A stretch of DNA of 64,000 nucleotides from an uncultured Alphaproteobacteria bacterium (lineage in GTDB: Bacteria > Pseudomonadota > Alphaproteobacteria > HIMB59 > GCA-002718135): contig CACMJS010000004.1 in NCBI GenBank assembly GCA_902614085.1, positions 41,736-105,735 on the forward strand, given 5' to 3'. Shown in pieces: positions 1-9,236 of the stretch. Below the pieces are notes generated by a model. The model made no database searches. It had not been told where the DNA came from and saw only the letters and a list, made by a program, of their open reading frames with translations. The translations under genes and the position numbers were made by a program. Positions within the stretch are counted from its first letter, which is position 1; each line of letters begins with the position of its first letter.

Positions 1-616
1 CTATGTGGTCTTCCCCTCTAATAATATGCGTAATTTTTTCTTCAATATCATCAATGACTGAAGGTAAATGGTATAACAATGTTCCATCAGCTCTAATTAA
101 AACAGGATCACTCAAATTTTTTGAATCAAATGAAACATCTCCTTTAATAATATCTTTCCAACCAATATTTTCATGATCTAATTTGAATCTCCAATGGGGT
201 TGTATTCCAGATTCTATTTTTTTTTCTACTTCTTCATCACTTAGATTTAATGATGATCTATCATAAATAGGTGGTTTCCCAGATGATAACAAAGATTTTT
301 TCTTTAAAGCTAATTCCTCTTCTGTTTCAAAACATGGATACAGTCTTTTCTTTTGTTTTAGAATTTGGATTTTCTCATTGTAAATATGTTGTCTAGAGGA
401 CTGATTAAAAGTGTAACTCCAATTTAATCCAAGCCATTTAAGATCCTCTTTGATACTTGTCTCAAATTCTTTAGAACTCCTATTGGCATCAGTATCATCA
501 ATTCTTAATACAAACTCACCTTTATTTTTTTGACAAAAAATCCAATTCAAAATTGCTGATCTAGCATTACCGATATGTATTTTTCCTGTAGGGCTAGGAG
601 CGAACCTACACTTCAT
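1..616 (-). CDS. gltX: Glutamyl-tRNA synthetase, N-terminal part (runs off the left edge)
   Basis: Charges tRNA with glutamate in the cytoplasm. About 205 residues are visible. The N-terminus reads MKCRFAPSPTGKIHIGN, with the class I HIGH-type signature HIGN at residues 14-17, then FVLRIDDTD near residue 35 and GEDH at the cut end, all typical of the GlxRS catalytic core. The KMSKS loop and anticodon-binding domain lie outside the window, so discrimination between tRNA-Glu and tRNA-Gln cannot be judged. The ATG is 1 nt after the nadE stop codon on the same strand, so the two are probably co-transcribed. The gene is cut by the window edge, not broken. Confidence 0.95.
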   Translation of the reverse strand, partial: MKCRFAPSPTGKIHIGNARSAILNWIFCQKNKGEFVLRIDDTDANRSSKEFETSIKEDLKWLGLNWSYTFNQSSRQHIYNEKIQILKQKKRLYPCFETEEELALKKKSLLSSGKPPIYDRSSLNLSDEEVEKKIESGIQPHWRFKLDHENIGWKDIIKGDVSFDSKNLSDPVLIRADGTLLYHLPSVIDDIEEKITHIIRGEDHI

Positions 617-617
617 A

Positions 618-1358
618 TTATTCTTTAGGAATTTCGCAAACAGGAATAGGCTTCATCTTATGAAGATTTGGCTTTCTAATTTCTTCGTATCTACTGTAGT
701 ATTCACTAGACTTATTTTCCATTGCTTCTTCTAATTGCTTATATGAAAGACCAAGCTGGCTTTCATCATTTCTACTATCATCCCATAAACCATCTGTCGG
801 TGCTGCGCTAATAATATCTTTTATAACCCCAATTTCTTCAGCTAATTCCCACACCTCAGTTTTAGAACAATCTGCTATTGGCGATATATCTACACCTCCA
901 TCACCATATTTTGTATAAAATCCAACACCAAAATCTTCAACTTTATTTCCAGTACCAACAACTATACCATTATTACTTTGAGCTATTTGGTATAGAGTTA
1001 CCATTCTTAGTCTAGATCTTGAATTTGCAAAAGCTAACTCACTATCAAAATTTTGCATCGTATTTTGAAATGTTTTAAAAACATTATCTAGCTCGATTAT
1101 TTTTGTTTCTACATTTGGGTAATTTTGCTCTAAAAATTCTAAATGTCTTAAACTTAAATCATGTTGTGATGAATTTTGCTTAATAGGCATTGAAACAGCT
1201 ATAGTTTTTAAACCAGTTTGAGCACATAAGGTGCTAGTAAGAGCTGAGTCCACTCCTCCTGACACTCCAATTACTAGTGTAGTTGGATGATTATTTATAG
1301 ATTTAGCGTAATCTTTAATCCAATTAGAAATGTATACGATTTTATCTTTTGAATTCAT
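618..1358 (-). CDS. nadE: NAD+ synthetase, ammonia-dependent type
   Basis: Converts nicotinic acid adenine dinucleotide to NAD+ with ATP and ammonia, the last step of NAD synthesis. The 246-residue protein has the PP-loop SGGVDS at residues 33-38, followed by GTGNKVED and KYGDGGVDISPIADCSK, the usual NAD synthetase blocks. The N-terminal glutaminase (nitrilase) domain of the long form is absent, so free ammonia is the expected nitrogen donor. It sits between the class II DAHP synthase gene (22 nt upstream) and gltX (1 nt downstream) in a minus-strand housekeeping run. Start and length agree with the short NadE family. Confidence 0.95.
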   Translation of the reverse strand: MNSKDKIVYISNWIKDYAKSINNHPTTLVIGVSGGVDSALTSTLCAQTGLKTIAVSMPIKQNSSQHDLSLRHLEFLEQNYPNVETKIIELDNVFKTFQNTMQNFDSELAFANSRSRLRMVTLYQIAQSNNGIVVGTGNKVEDFGVGFYTKYGDGGVDISPIADCSKTEVWELAEEIGVIKDIISAAPTDGLWDDSRNDESQLGLSYKQLEEAMENKSSEYYSRYEEIRKPNLHKMKPIPVCEIPKE

Positions 1359-1379
1359 AAGTAATATATAAATATAAAT

Positions 1380-2753
1380 TTATAAATTTGAAGATTGCTT
1401 TGAGAGCAATTTTTCTTCTTTTAAAAAATCTGATAATAAAAAAGCCAATTCTAGAGACTGCGAGGCATTTAGTCTCGGATCACAATATGTATGATATCTA
1501 TTTTTTAGATCTTCATCTGTTATTTCTTGAAGACCTCCCATACATTCTGTAACATCTTGACCAGTCATTTCTAAATGTACGCCGCCTGGATATGTTCCTT
1601 CGCTTCTGTGAATTTGAAAAAATTGCTGAATTTCAGAAATTATATCTTTTAATGGCCTAGTTTTAAAACCCGTGTTAGATTTGATAGTATTTCCATGCAT
1701 GGGGTCACAAGTCCAAACAACATTTTTACCAGCTGAATTAACTGATCTAATTATTTTTGGAAGTATTCCACTAACTTTTTCATGACCCATTCTACATATC
1801 AGCGTTATTTTTCCAGCTTCATTATTTGGATTCAACACATCTAATATCTTTAATAGTTCTTCTGTCTTTGTGCTTGGACCCACTTTAATACCTATAGGGT
1901 TCTCAATACCTCTTAAAAATTCAATATGTGCTCCATCAAGTTGTCGTGTTCTGTCACCTACCCACAACATGTGAGCTGAAACATCGTACCACTTACCTGA
2001 AGTACTATCTATTCTTGTTAATGCTTCCTCATATTGAAGAAGTAAAGCTTCATGACTTGTAAAGAAGTCTGTTTCATTTAATTGTCTTACACTGTTTCCA
2101 TTTATTCCACATGCCTCCATAAAAGATAAACATTCGTCAATTCTAGAAGATATCTCTCTAAATTTAGCAGCATTCTCACCTTTAACAAAATTTAGGTTCC
2201 ATTGATGTATTTTATTTAAATTGGCAAAACCGCCCTGAGAAAAAGCTCTTAAAAGATTAAGTGTGGATGCAGACTGATTGTAGGCCTGAATCAATCTATC
2301 TGGATTAGGATCTCTGTCTTTTTGATTGAAGTCTATCCCATTAATTATATCACCTTTATAAGACTCAAGTTCTAAATCATTAATAACTTCTGTGGAAGAT
2401 GATCTTGGTTTTGCAAATTGTCCGGCAATTCTTCCTACTTTAACAATTGGACAAGAAGCACCAAACGTCAAAACAACAGCCATTTGTAAAATAACTTTAA
2501 ATGTATCTCTAATATTATCTGGATGAAAATCTGCAAAACTTTCTGCACAATCTCCACCTTGTAATAAAAAAGCATTTCCGTTTGAAACTTCTCCAAGTTT
2601 CTTTTTTAATAGTCTCGCTTCTCCAGCAAAAACTAAAGGTGGATATTTGGAAATTTCATTTAGAGTTTTATTTAGATGATCTTCATTCTGATAGTTAGGC
2701 ATATGAAGAGCATTTTTATTTCTCCAACTATTTGGTGACCATTTATCGCTCAT
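1380..2753 (-). CDS. 3-deoxy-7-phosphoheptulonate (DAHP) synthase, class II
   Basis: Condenses phosphoenolpyruvate with erythrose 4-phosphate, the first step of the shikimate pathway to aromatic amino acids. The 457-residue protein matches the plant-like class II (AroA-II) family in length and motifs: GGDCAESF near residue 66, RMGHEK, WTCDPMHGN, and GGVHLEMTGQDVTEC near the C-terminus; the conserved Cys, His, Glu and Asp metal ligands lie in these blocks. The start MSDKWSPNSWRNK is the usual N-terminus of alphaproteobacterial members. It lies 47 nt downstream of glmU, with a weak hairpin between, and 22 nt upstream of nadE. Confidence 0.95.
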   Translation of the reverse strand: MSDKWSPNSWRNKNALHMPNYQNEDHLNKTLNEISKYPPLVFAGEARLLKKKLGEVSNGNAFLLQGGDCAESFADFHPDNIRDTFKVILQMAVVLTFGASCPIVKVGRIAGQFAKPRSSSTEVINDLELESYKGDIINGIDFNQKDRDPNPDRLIQAYNQSASTLNLLRAFSQGGFANLNKIHQWNLNFVKGENAAKFREISSRIDECLSFMEACGINGNSVRQLNETDFFTSHEALLLQYEEALTRIDSTSGKWYDVSAHMLWVGDRTRQLDGAHIEFLRGIENPIGIKVGPSTKTEELLKILDVLNPNNEAGKITLICRMGHEKVSGILPKIIRSVNSAGKNVVWTCDPMHGNTIKSNTGFKTRPLKDIISEIQQFFQIHRSEGTYPGGVHLEMTGQDVTECMGGLQEITDEDLKNRYHTYCDPRLNASQSLELAFLLSDFLKEEKLLSKQSSNL

Positions 2754-2771
2754 AATTTGAAAAGGCTCATA

Positions 2772-2799
2772 AACCCTAATATATCTTGAAACAAGGGTT
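2772..2799 (-). terminator. Weak hairpin between glmU and the DAHP synthase gene
   Basis: AACCCT and AGGGTT arms of 6 bp flank a 16-nt loop that holds a smaller CTTG/CAAG stem. It lies in the 47-nt gap on the minus-strand transcript just after the glmU stop codon. No U-tract follows, so it may be an attenuator, an mRNA 3-prime stabiliser, or chance. Confidence 0.25.
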
Positions 2800-2800
2800 A

Positions 2801-4099
2801 TTATTTAGATCTTTTATTTCTTAGAATTTTTAAGGCTGATCTTTCAATAGCAAGTGAATTTTTGGGAATATTTTTAGTGATAACACTACCTGCACCAATT
2901 CTAGATTTAGACTCAATTACAACTGGCGCAATAAGTGATGTGTTTGAACCTATAAATACATTATCTTTTATTATCGTTTTGTGTTTTTTCTTTCCATCAT
3001 AGTTACAAGTTATTGTGCCAGCACCTATATTCACATTATTTCCTATTTCTGAATCTCCAACATATGAAAGATGAGCAATAGAAACATTATTTCCAATTTT
3101 AGAATTTTTTATTTCAACAAAGTTACCAATCTTTGTTTTTTTTCCGATTTTTGTTTTTGGTCTTAATCTAGCACTTGGACCAATATGTGAATTTTCATCT
3201 ATTGTAACCTCTTCTAAGTATGAATTACTTTTAATTATTGAACCTTTTTTTATAATTGTTTTTTCTTTTATTGTAACATTGCTTTCAATTGTAACAGTAG
3301 GTTCAATTTTGGTGTCATAGCTTAAATAACAAGTATTGGGTTTTAAAAAATTGACTCCATTTTTTATAAAATTTTTTACGTATTTTTTTTGCAAGATATT
3401 TTGTACAACATTAAAATCATCCAATGTATTTATGCCCAACATTGTTTCTTTGTTGCACTCAATATAATTTATAGGAATATTTTTTTTTGAAAAAATTTTG
3501 CATATATCAGGAAGATATCTTTCTTTTTTAATTTTATTTTCTTTAATATTTTTTAAATTATCAAATAATAATTTAGTATTTGCTATCAAAATACCAGAAT
3601 TACATAAATTGATTTTTTTTTGTTCAGGTTTTAAATTGATTTGCTCAATTATTTCTTCAACGTAGTTGTTATTTAATAATAACCTACCATAACCATGTGG
3701 ATCTGAAGTATTAAATGCAATTAATGAAGCTTTCGCTTTACTTGTTTTAAATTTACTTACTAGTTTTCTTATATCTTTAACTTCAACTAAAGGTGTATCA
3801 CCAAATAAAATTAAAATATTTTTTGATTTAACATATTTTTTAACTTGCTCAATTGCATCAGCGGTTCCTTTTTGTTTTTTTTGAACAACTAAATTAGAGG
3901 TATTTAATATTAACTTTAATTTCTCTTTATTTTTTTCATTAGATACAATGAATATATTTTTACCTGATATTTTTTTTGCAGTATTAAAAATATGTGAAAC
4001 AATTGGTAACCCACATAAAGGATAAACAAGCTTTGATTTACTTGCTTTAAATCTCGTACTATTGCCTGCAGCAAGTATAACAGTTGTAATATCAGACAT
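2801..4099 (-). CDS. glmU: Bifunctional GlcN-1-P acetyltransferase / GlcNAc-1-P uridylyltransferase
   Basis: Makes UDP-GlcNAc for peptidoglycan and lipid A. The 432-residue protein has the N-terminal nucleotidyltransferase motif LAAGNSTRF (about residues 10-18) followed by KSKLVYPLCGLP, then from about residue 250 a left-handed beta-helix of hexapeptide repeats with the acetyltransferase block IAHLSYVGDSEIGNNVNIGAG containing the catalytic His. Both halves are present. It is slightly shorter than E. coli GlmU (456 aa), mostly at the C-terminal tail. It starts 4 nt after the stop of the ParA-like gene, so the two are probably co-transcribed, although the ParA partner is not a cell-wall gene. 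Confidence 0.95.
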   Translation of the reverse strand: MSDITTVILAAGNSTRFKASKSKLVYPLCGLPIVSHIFNTAKKISGKNIFIVSNEKNKEKLKLILNTSNLVVQKKQKGTADAIEQVKKYVKSKNILILFGDTPLVEVKDIRKLVSKFKTSKAKASLIAFNTSDPHGYGRLLLNNNYVEEIIEQINLKPEQKKINLCNSGILIANTKLLFDNLKNIKENKIKKERYLPDICKIFSKKNIPINYIECNKETMLGINTLDDFNVVQNILQKKYVKNFIKNGVNFLKPNTCYLSYDTKIEPTVTIESNVTIKEKTIIKKGSIIKSNSYLEEVTIDENSHIGPSARLRPKTKIGKKTKIGNFVEIKNSKIGNNVSIAHLSYVGDSEIGNNVNIGAGTITCNYDGKKKHKTIIKDNVFIGSNTSLIAPVVIESKSRIGAGSVITKNIPKNSLAIERSALKILRNKRSK

Positions 4100-4103
4100 T
4101 AAG

Positions 4104-4742
4104 TTAGAAACTTCTTAAAATTTCGTTTCCAACATTAATTATTTCTTTTGAGGCATCTGATGTAACGCTTATATCAACTACCCCTCTTCCAACTGAGAAT
4201 GTTTCTGCAAATAATACTTTACTAGATAATCTAGACCTAGCAATTTTTGCACCTGCATATCTTAAGCGTAAAATCATTGCGTCAGTTAATTTTGCTCTTG
4301 GCATTACTCTGTTAAGAATAATTATTGGATTTTTTTTCTCTTGTTTTGCAATTTTTAAAAAAGGTAGTGTAGCCATTAAATCTAGAGGGCTCGGTTGTAC
4401 TGGAACAAATACTCTATCAGATGCTTTAACAACCTGCATTGTTTCAAAGGTTATTGAGGGAGGGCTATCAATAATTATAAAATCATATTTTCTTTTTATA
4501 ATCTTAATTTCATCAACCAAATCCCTAATATCAAAATTTAATTGAGTTATTCCAATATCATCTTCACCATAGTAAGATTTTCTAGCTTCAAGCCAATATG
4601 ATAGACTTTTTTGTGCATCAGCATCTATAACAGCTACTTTGTAACCACTATTGCTCCACAAAACTGATAAATTTGCAGAAAGAGTCGATTTACCTGAACC
4701 ACCTTTTTGATTCGAAAATGCTATAACTTTTCCCATATACAA
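4104..4742 (-). CDS. Orphan ParA/MinD-family ATPase
   Basis: A 210-212 residue P-loop ATPase of the ParA/Soj type. The deviant Walker A KGGSGKST spans residues 13-20, Walker B is FIIIDSPPS near residue 90, and VIDADAQKS follows the Walker A helix. The protein is short and has no N-terminal helix-turn-helix, as in the ParA proteins that position protein cargo or plasmids. No ParB and no parS-like repeat is visible nearby, so a dedicated DNA-segregation role is not supported; cargo is unknown. Translation may begin at the first ATG or at the third codon, which gives the usual MGKVIAFSNQKGG start. It is divergent from the Sua5 gene across about 50 nt. Confidence 0.8.
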   Translation of the reverse strand: MYMGKVIAFSNQKGGSGKSTLSANLSVLWSNSGYKVAVIDADAQKSLSYWLEARKSYYGEDDIGITQLNFDIRDLVDEIKIIKRKYDFIIIDSPPSITFETMQVVKASDRVFVPVQPSPLDLMATLPFLKIAKQEKKNPIIILNRVMPRAKLTDAMILRLRYAGAKIARSRLSSKVLFAETFSVGRGVVDISVTSDASKEIINVGNEILRSF

Positions 4743-4793
4743 GTATTGATAATAACTATTTTAAAGATAGATGGAAACATTTTATAAAAAAAT

Positions 4794-5711
4794 ATGAAAA
4801 AAAATAAGTTAGATATTGCAAAAAAATTATTAAGCAGTGGAGAACTTGTAATATTTCCCACAGAAACAGTATTTGGTCTTGGAGCAGATGCAACAAATGA
4901 TGAGGCTGTAAAATCTATTTTTAAAGTAAAAAAAAGACCACGAAGTAATCCGATTATCTGTCACTTTAAAAGTATTAAACAAATAGAAAAATATTTTATT
5001 TTAAATAAATTTGAAAAAAAATTAGGTTCAACATTCTGGCCTGGTCCTTTAACAATAATATTACAAAAAAAGAAAAATTCTAAAATATCAAAATTAGTCT
5101 CTAACAACTCAACTTATGTTGGCTGCAGAATTCCCGGTAATAAATTGGCTAAAAAATTAATTACTTTATTTGACCTACCTATTGCAGCCCCTAGTGCTAA
5201 TCTATCAGAAAGAACTTCTGTAACCAATATTATGGATATTGATCCTATTCTTGTAAAAAAAATATTTGTTTTAAAAGATAAACAGTCTTCTCATGGACTA
5301 GAGTCCACAGTTGTTAGAATTGATAACAATAATGAAATTGAAGTATTAAGATATGGCAGCATAACTGTTGAAGAGCTAAATAAATATGCAAAAGTAAAAA
5401 TTAAAAAGAAATCATCTATTTCTCCTGGTAATTTAAAAAAACATTACTCAACTATAAAGCCAATAAGAATGAATGCTAAGAGAATACTAAAAAATGAAGG
5501 TTTATTAAATTTTGGCAATAGTAAATTAAAGTCTAAAATAATTAATTTAAATTTGAGTAATAAAAAAAATTTAAATGAAGCAGCAAAAAATTTTTATCAT
5601 TATCTTCATAAATTAGATCAAAGTAGATGCAAAAAAATTGCTGTAGTAGAAATACCTGATAAAGGGCTTGGAAAAACTATAAATGACAGATTAAGAAGAG
5701 CAATTAAGTAA
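4794..5711 (+). CDS. tsaC: L-threonylcarbamoyladenylate synthase, Sua5 type
   Basis: Makes threonylcarbamoyl-AMP from threonine, bicarbonate and ATP for the t6A37 modification of ANN-decoding tRNAs. The 305-residue protein has the YrdC fold: FPTETVFGLGADA near residue 22, the KKRPRSNPI basic block, then PIAAPSANLS and SHGLESTVV. After the core, the linker SPGNLKKHYS and a further 90 residues mark the longer Sua5 form with a C-terminal domain instead of the short TsaC form. It is the only plus-strand gene between the housekeeping run and puuB, and its TAA stop touches the puuB stop codon with no gap. Confidence 0.9.
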   Translation: MKKNKLDIAKKLLSSGELVIFPTETVFGLGADATNDEAVKSIFKVKKRPRSNPIICHFKSIKQIEKYFILNKFEKKLGSTFWPGPLTIILQKKKNSKISKLVSNNSTYVGCRIPGNKLAKKLITLFDLPIAAPSANLSERTSVTNIMDIDPILVKKIFVLKDKQSSHGLESTVVRIDNNNEIEVLRYGSITVEELNKYAKVKIKKKSSISPGNLKKHYSTIKPIRMNAKRILKNEGLLNFGNSKLKSKIINLNLSNKKNLNEAAKNFYHYLHKLDQSRCKKIAVVEIPDKGLGKTINDRLRRAIK

Positions 5712-7034
5712 TTACAATCTATTTAAATAATCCATTAACCTATAGTAAATAATGGCTGAAGAATACAATGGTCTTCTAAACATGTTGCCACCTGGAATTT
5801 TAAAATGATTAATTTGCTCAAACATATCAAAATTATTTGATTTATTTAAAATTTTTTCAGCTACCATTTTTCCTCCCATAATACTCATAGCTAACCCATG
5901 CCCAGAGTAAGCATGAGCATAATATAACTTTTGATTCATTATAGTTCCAAAAATAGGCAATCTATTAATCGATATTGCCAAGGTACCTCCCCAAGAAAAT
6001 TCAATTTTAAATTTTTTTAATTCAGGAAAAACTTTATACATTCGTTTAGAGACAAAACTCTTTGCATCTTTTACAAAATGAGATGTAATTGTTTCAGGTC
6101 CTCCAAAAAGAAGTCTGTAGTCTTCTGAAAATCTATAATAATCAATCATAAATCTAGAATCTATTACGCCACAATTTCTTTTGATTAATTTACTTGCCAG
6201 ATCTTTTCCGAGAGGTTCTGTTGCAATAATATAATTATTTATAGGCATAAAATAATTTCTCTTTGATCCTAAAAGATTGTCAAGATAACCATTGCAACCA
6301 ATAATTACTTTCTTTGCTTTAATAATATTTTTTCCAGAGTGAATTATAACTTCTTTTTGATTATCAACAATTTTATCAGCCGGAGAATTTTCATATATAT
6401 TTATACCATTCGCTAAACACTGTTCTGCTAAACCATATGTCAGTTTTAATGGGTTTAAATGATAAGAATCCTTTAAAAGCATTCCAGAAAAATATCTGTC
6501 ACTATTAACTTCATCTCTTATTGAATTGTGGTCAAAGTATTCATAATTATTATAATTATAATTCTTCTGCATATGCTCAATTTCATCTTGAAAATATTTA
6601 TAATCTTTTTTTGTATTGCCTACATGAAGAACACCTTGTCTAAGCGCACAGTCAATTTTGTATTTTTCAATTAAATTAACTACATTTGAAACAGCATCTA
6701 ATCCAACTTTCCAAAAAAATTTTGCTTTTTCAATACCAAATTTTTTTTCTAAGTAGAATTGATCTTTTCTCATTCCAATTCCTAGTTGACCACCATTCCT
6801 ACCAGAAGCACCAGATCCAACTTTATTTGCTTCCAAAATCGTTATTGATAAACCTTGATTAGATAAATTTAATGCTGAAGAAATACCTGTTAAACCACCT
6901 CCAATAATACATACATCAGTTGAAATATTCTCATTTAATTTACTTTGATTAGAAAAATTAGGTGCTGAAAATTTATAAAAACTCTCTTTTTCATTATCAT
7001 GTTGATTAAAAGTCCTTTTTTTTGTAGTAAACAT
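5712..7034 (-). CDS. puuB: FAD-dependent amine oxidoreductase, PuuB-like (gamma-glutamylputrescine oxidase family)
   Basis: Predicted to oxidise the amine end of gamma-glutamylputrescine to gamma-glutamyl-aminobutyraldehyde. The 440-residue protein belongs to the DAO/DadA-like FAD family: dinucleotide-binding CIIGGGLTGISSALN near residue 43, then GSGASGRNGGQ, and the C-terminal FAD block AHAYSGHGLAMS. PuuB assignment rests on length, the GRNGGQ signature and the neighbour: a glutamine-synthetase-like puuA is divergent across 50 nt, with a polyamine importer beyond it. Sequence alone cannot separate this family from other DAO-type amine oxidases. PuuC and PuuD homologues are not next to it. 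Confidence 0.8.
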   Translation of the reverse strand: MFTTKKRTFNQHDNEKESFYKFSAPNFSNQSKLNENISTDVCIIGGGLTGISSALNLSNQGLSITILEANKVGSGASGRNGGQLGIGMRKDQFYLEKKFGIEKAKFFWKVGLDAVSNVVNLIEKYKIDCALRQGVLHVGNTKKDYKYFQDEIEHMQKNYNYNNYEYFDHNSIRDEVNSDRYFSGMLLKDSYHLNPLKLTYGLAEQCLANGINIYENSPADKIVDNQKEVIIHSGKNIIKAKKVIIGCNGYLDNLLGSKRNYFMPINNYIIATEPLGKDLASKLIKRNCGVIDSRFMIDYYRFSEDYRLLFGGPETITSHFVKDAKSFVSKRMYKVFPELKKFKIEFSWGGTLAISINRLPIFGTIMNQKLYYAHAYSGHGLAMSIMGGKMVAEKILNKSNNFDMFEQINHFKIPGGNMFRRPLYSSAIIYYRLMDYLNRL

Positions 7035-7084
7035 TAACTTATCTTTAATGGTTTAATAATAATTAGTAAACAAACAGTCTCAAT

Positions 7085-8452
7085 ATGATTGAAAAATTTC
7101 AAAATTGGTTTCAGGAAAACTCTATTACAGAAGTTGAATGTTTAGTTCCAGATCTTGGGGGTATAGCAAGGGGAAAAATTTTACCGACAAATAAATTTTT
7201 AAAAGGACTTCAAGATGAAAGTCACAGATTACCACAATCAACTTTTATTCAAACCATATCAGGAGATTATGCAACTGAGGACTCTGCTGGTGCTTTACCA
7301 AGAAGTGTTTACAATCCAACTGACATTGATGTAATTTTAAAACCAGATTTTGATACAATGAGAGTAGTGCCATGGTACGACGACCCTACTGCACAAATTA
7401 TCTGCGATGCAATAAATCTTAATGGAGATGATGTTATAAATTCTAGTAGGAATGCTCTAAAAAATATTCTTAAACTTTATAAAAAAGATAAATTAACTCC
7501 AATTGTTTCACCAGAGTTAGAATTTTATTTAGTGAAACCTAATGCTGACTCAGATTACCCCCTCGAAGTGCCAGTTGGTCAATCAGGTAGACAAGAAACA
7601 GGTAAGCAAGCCTTGGGTATAGATGCTGTTAACGAATTTGATCATCTTTTTGAGGATGTATATAATTATTGTGAAGCACAAAATATAGAAATTGATACTA
7701 TTAATCATGAATCTGGCTCAGCTCAGATGGAAATTAATTTTCAGCATGGCAATCCTTTAGATCTAGCAGACCAGGTATTTTTATTTAAAAGAACTTTAAG
7801 ACAGTCAGCTTTGAAACATAAACTTCATGCAACATTTATGGCAAAACCTATGGAGAACCAACCTGGTAGTGCAATGCACATACATCAATCAATATATAAT
7901 GAAAAAAATAAAAATATTTTTTTTAATCAATCAACTAAAATTTCAAAAAAAATGAAAAACTATTTAGGCGGTTTGGAAAAATATACTCCATTATTAATGC
8001 CAATATACGCTCCAAATATAAATTCATTTAGAAGATTGTTTGCGACTTGGGGTGCTCCTAAAAATGTTAAATGGGGAATAGGTAATAGAAGTTGTGGTTT
8101 TAGAATTCCATCAATTGAGGAAAGGAATATACGTATTGAAAATAGAATTCCTGGATCTGATACAAATCCATATCTAGTTTTTGCAGCTAATTTAGCTTCA
8201 GGATATTTAGGAATGAAAAACAATTTAAAACCAAATCCAGAAACTAAAGATAGTGCATTTAAAGATAAAAATTCTAATCTACCTAAAAATATGGATGAAT
8301 CGTTAACTCTCTTTGAAAATGATGAAGATATAAAATCCATATTTAATGAAAAATTTGTAAGGTCGATAGCTGCGATAAGAAGAGTTGAGTATCAAGCTTA
8401 TTTATCAGTAATAAGTTCTTGGGAGCGAGAATATTTATTACTTAATGTTTAA
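7085..8452 (+). CDS. puuA: Gamma-glutamylputrescine synthetase (glutamine synthetase family)
   Basis: Predicted to ligate glutamate to putrescine with ATP, the entry step of the Puu pathway. The 455-residue protein is a type I/III glutamine synthetase fold: N-terminal beta-grasp with VECLVPDLGGIARGK near residue 19, catalytic Glu-rich blocks SPELEFYLV and NHESGSAQMEINF, and GSAMHIHQS with the metal and ATP residues. The opening FQNWFQENSITEVECL and the polyamine setting fit PuuA better than a biosynthetic GlnA. It is divergent from puuB, so one 50-nt control region may serve both. Its 3-prime end overlaps the convergent permease gene by 11 nt. Confidence 0.85.
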   Translation: MIEKFQNWFQENSITEVECLVPDLGGIARGKILPTNKFLKGLQDESHRLPQSTFIQTISGDYATEDSAGALPRSVYNPTDIDVILKPDFDTMRVVPWYDDPTAQIICDAINLNGDDVINSSRNALKNILKLYKKDKLTPIVSPELEFYLVKPNADSDYPLEVPVGQSGRQETGKQALGIDAVNEFDHLFEDVYNYCEAQNIEIDTINHESGSAQMEINFQHGNPLDLADQVFLFKRTLRQSALKHKLHATFMAKPMENQPGSAMHIHQSIYNEKNKNIFFNQSTKISKKMKNYLGGLEKYTPLLMPIYAPNINSFRRLFATWGAPKNVKWGIGNRSCGFRIPSIEERNIRIENRIPGSDTNPYLVFAANLASGYLGMKNNLKPNPETKDSAFKDKNSNLPKNMDESLTLFENDEDIKSIFNEKFVRSIAAIRRVEYQAYLSVISSWEREYLLLNV

Positions 8453-9236
8453 ATTTTTTATTAAAATAAAAATAAAATAAACCAATTATTATTAAGGCAA
8501 ACATTAAAATTGCTGATAATGCGTTTACTTCAGGACTCAATCCTAATCTAACTTTAGAAAAAACTACAATTGGCAATGTGTTAGCTCCAGGTCCAGAAGT
8601 AAAACTTGCAACAACTAGATCATCTAAAGAAATTGTAAAAGCTAATAACCAACCAGCAATAATAGAAGGTAAAATTATTGGTAAAGTTATCTTATAGAGT
8701 ACCTTGGTATAATTATAGCCTAGATCCATCGCAGCTTCCTCAATATTTTTGTTAAAGTCAGTTAATCTTGCTTGAATAATAATTGCGACAAATGCAATAC
8801 AAAAAGTAACGTGTGATATAAAAATAGTTAATTGCCCTCTAGATGATGGAAATCCAATTACATTATTTAAGCTTATAAAAAAAAGTAACATTGAAAGACC
8901 TAAAATTAATTCTGGCAAAACCAAAGGTGTTGAAGAAAGAAAAATATAAAATGATTTAAAAGGAATTTTTCTTATTCTGACAAGTGAATATCCAATCATA
9001 ACTCCTAAAATTGTTGCAAAAGTTGCAGACAAAGCTGCAATTTTAATACTAATAATAAATGCCTCAATTATTTGTTCATTATTAAATAACTCATTGTACC
9101 ATCTTAAAGAAAATCCTTTCCAAACCATTACTCTCTTATTTTCATTAAATGAGTAAAAAATTAAAACTAAAATTGGGAAATATAAAAAAAATAAACCTAA
9201 AAAAATAACTGTACTTTTGATTAAACTAGATTTCAT
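8442..9236 (-). CDS. potI: Polyamine ABC transporter permease, PotI/PotC type
   Basis: One of two inner-membrane subunits of the polyamine importer. The protein begins MKSSLIKSTVIFLGLFFLYFP and has six predicted membrane segments and the permease coupling loop EEAAMDLGYNYTKVLYKI followed by LPIILPSIIAG. I chose the ATG at 9236 (264 aa) over a longer reading frame that would begin deep inside the potH gene, because this start gives the normal PotI N-terminus and an 11-nt overlap with potH. Gene order potF-potG-potH-potI matches E. coli putrescine transport. The gene ends convergently with puuA, overlapping it by 11 nt. Confidence 0.88.
   Translation of the reverse strand: MKSSLIKSTVIFLGLFFLYFPILVLIFYSFNENKRVMVWKGFSLRWYNELFNNEQIIEAFIISIKIAALSATFATILGVMIGYSLVRIRKIPFKSFYIFLSSTPLVLPELILGLSMLLFFISLNNVIGFPSSRGQLTIFISHVTFCIAFVAIIIQARLTDFNKNIEEAAMDLGYNYTKVLYKITLPIILPSIIAGWLLAFTISLDDLVVASFTSGPGANTLPIVVFSKVRLGLSPEVNALSAILMFALIIIGLFYFYFNKKFKH

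Noticed and set aside
7960..8340. Open frame of 126 codons on the minus strand inside puuA
   Set aside because: It is antisense to the conserved catalytic region of puuA and has no own ribosome-binding site or family resemblance.
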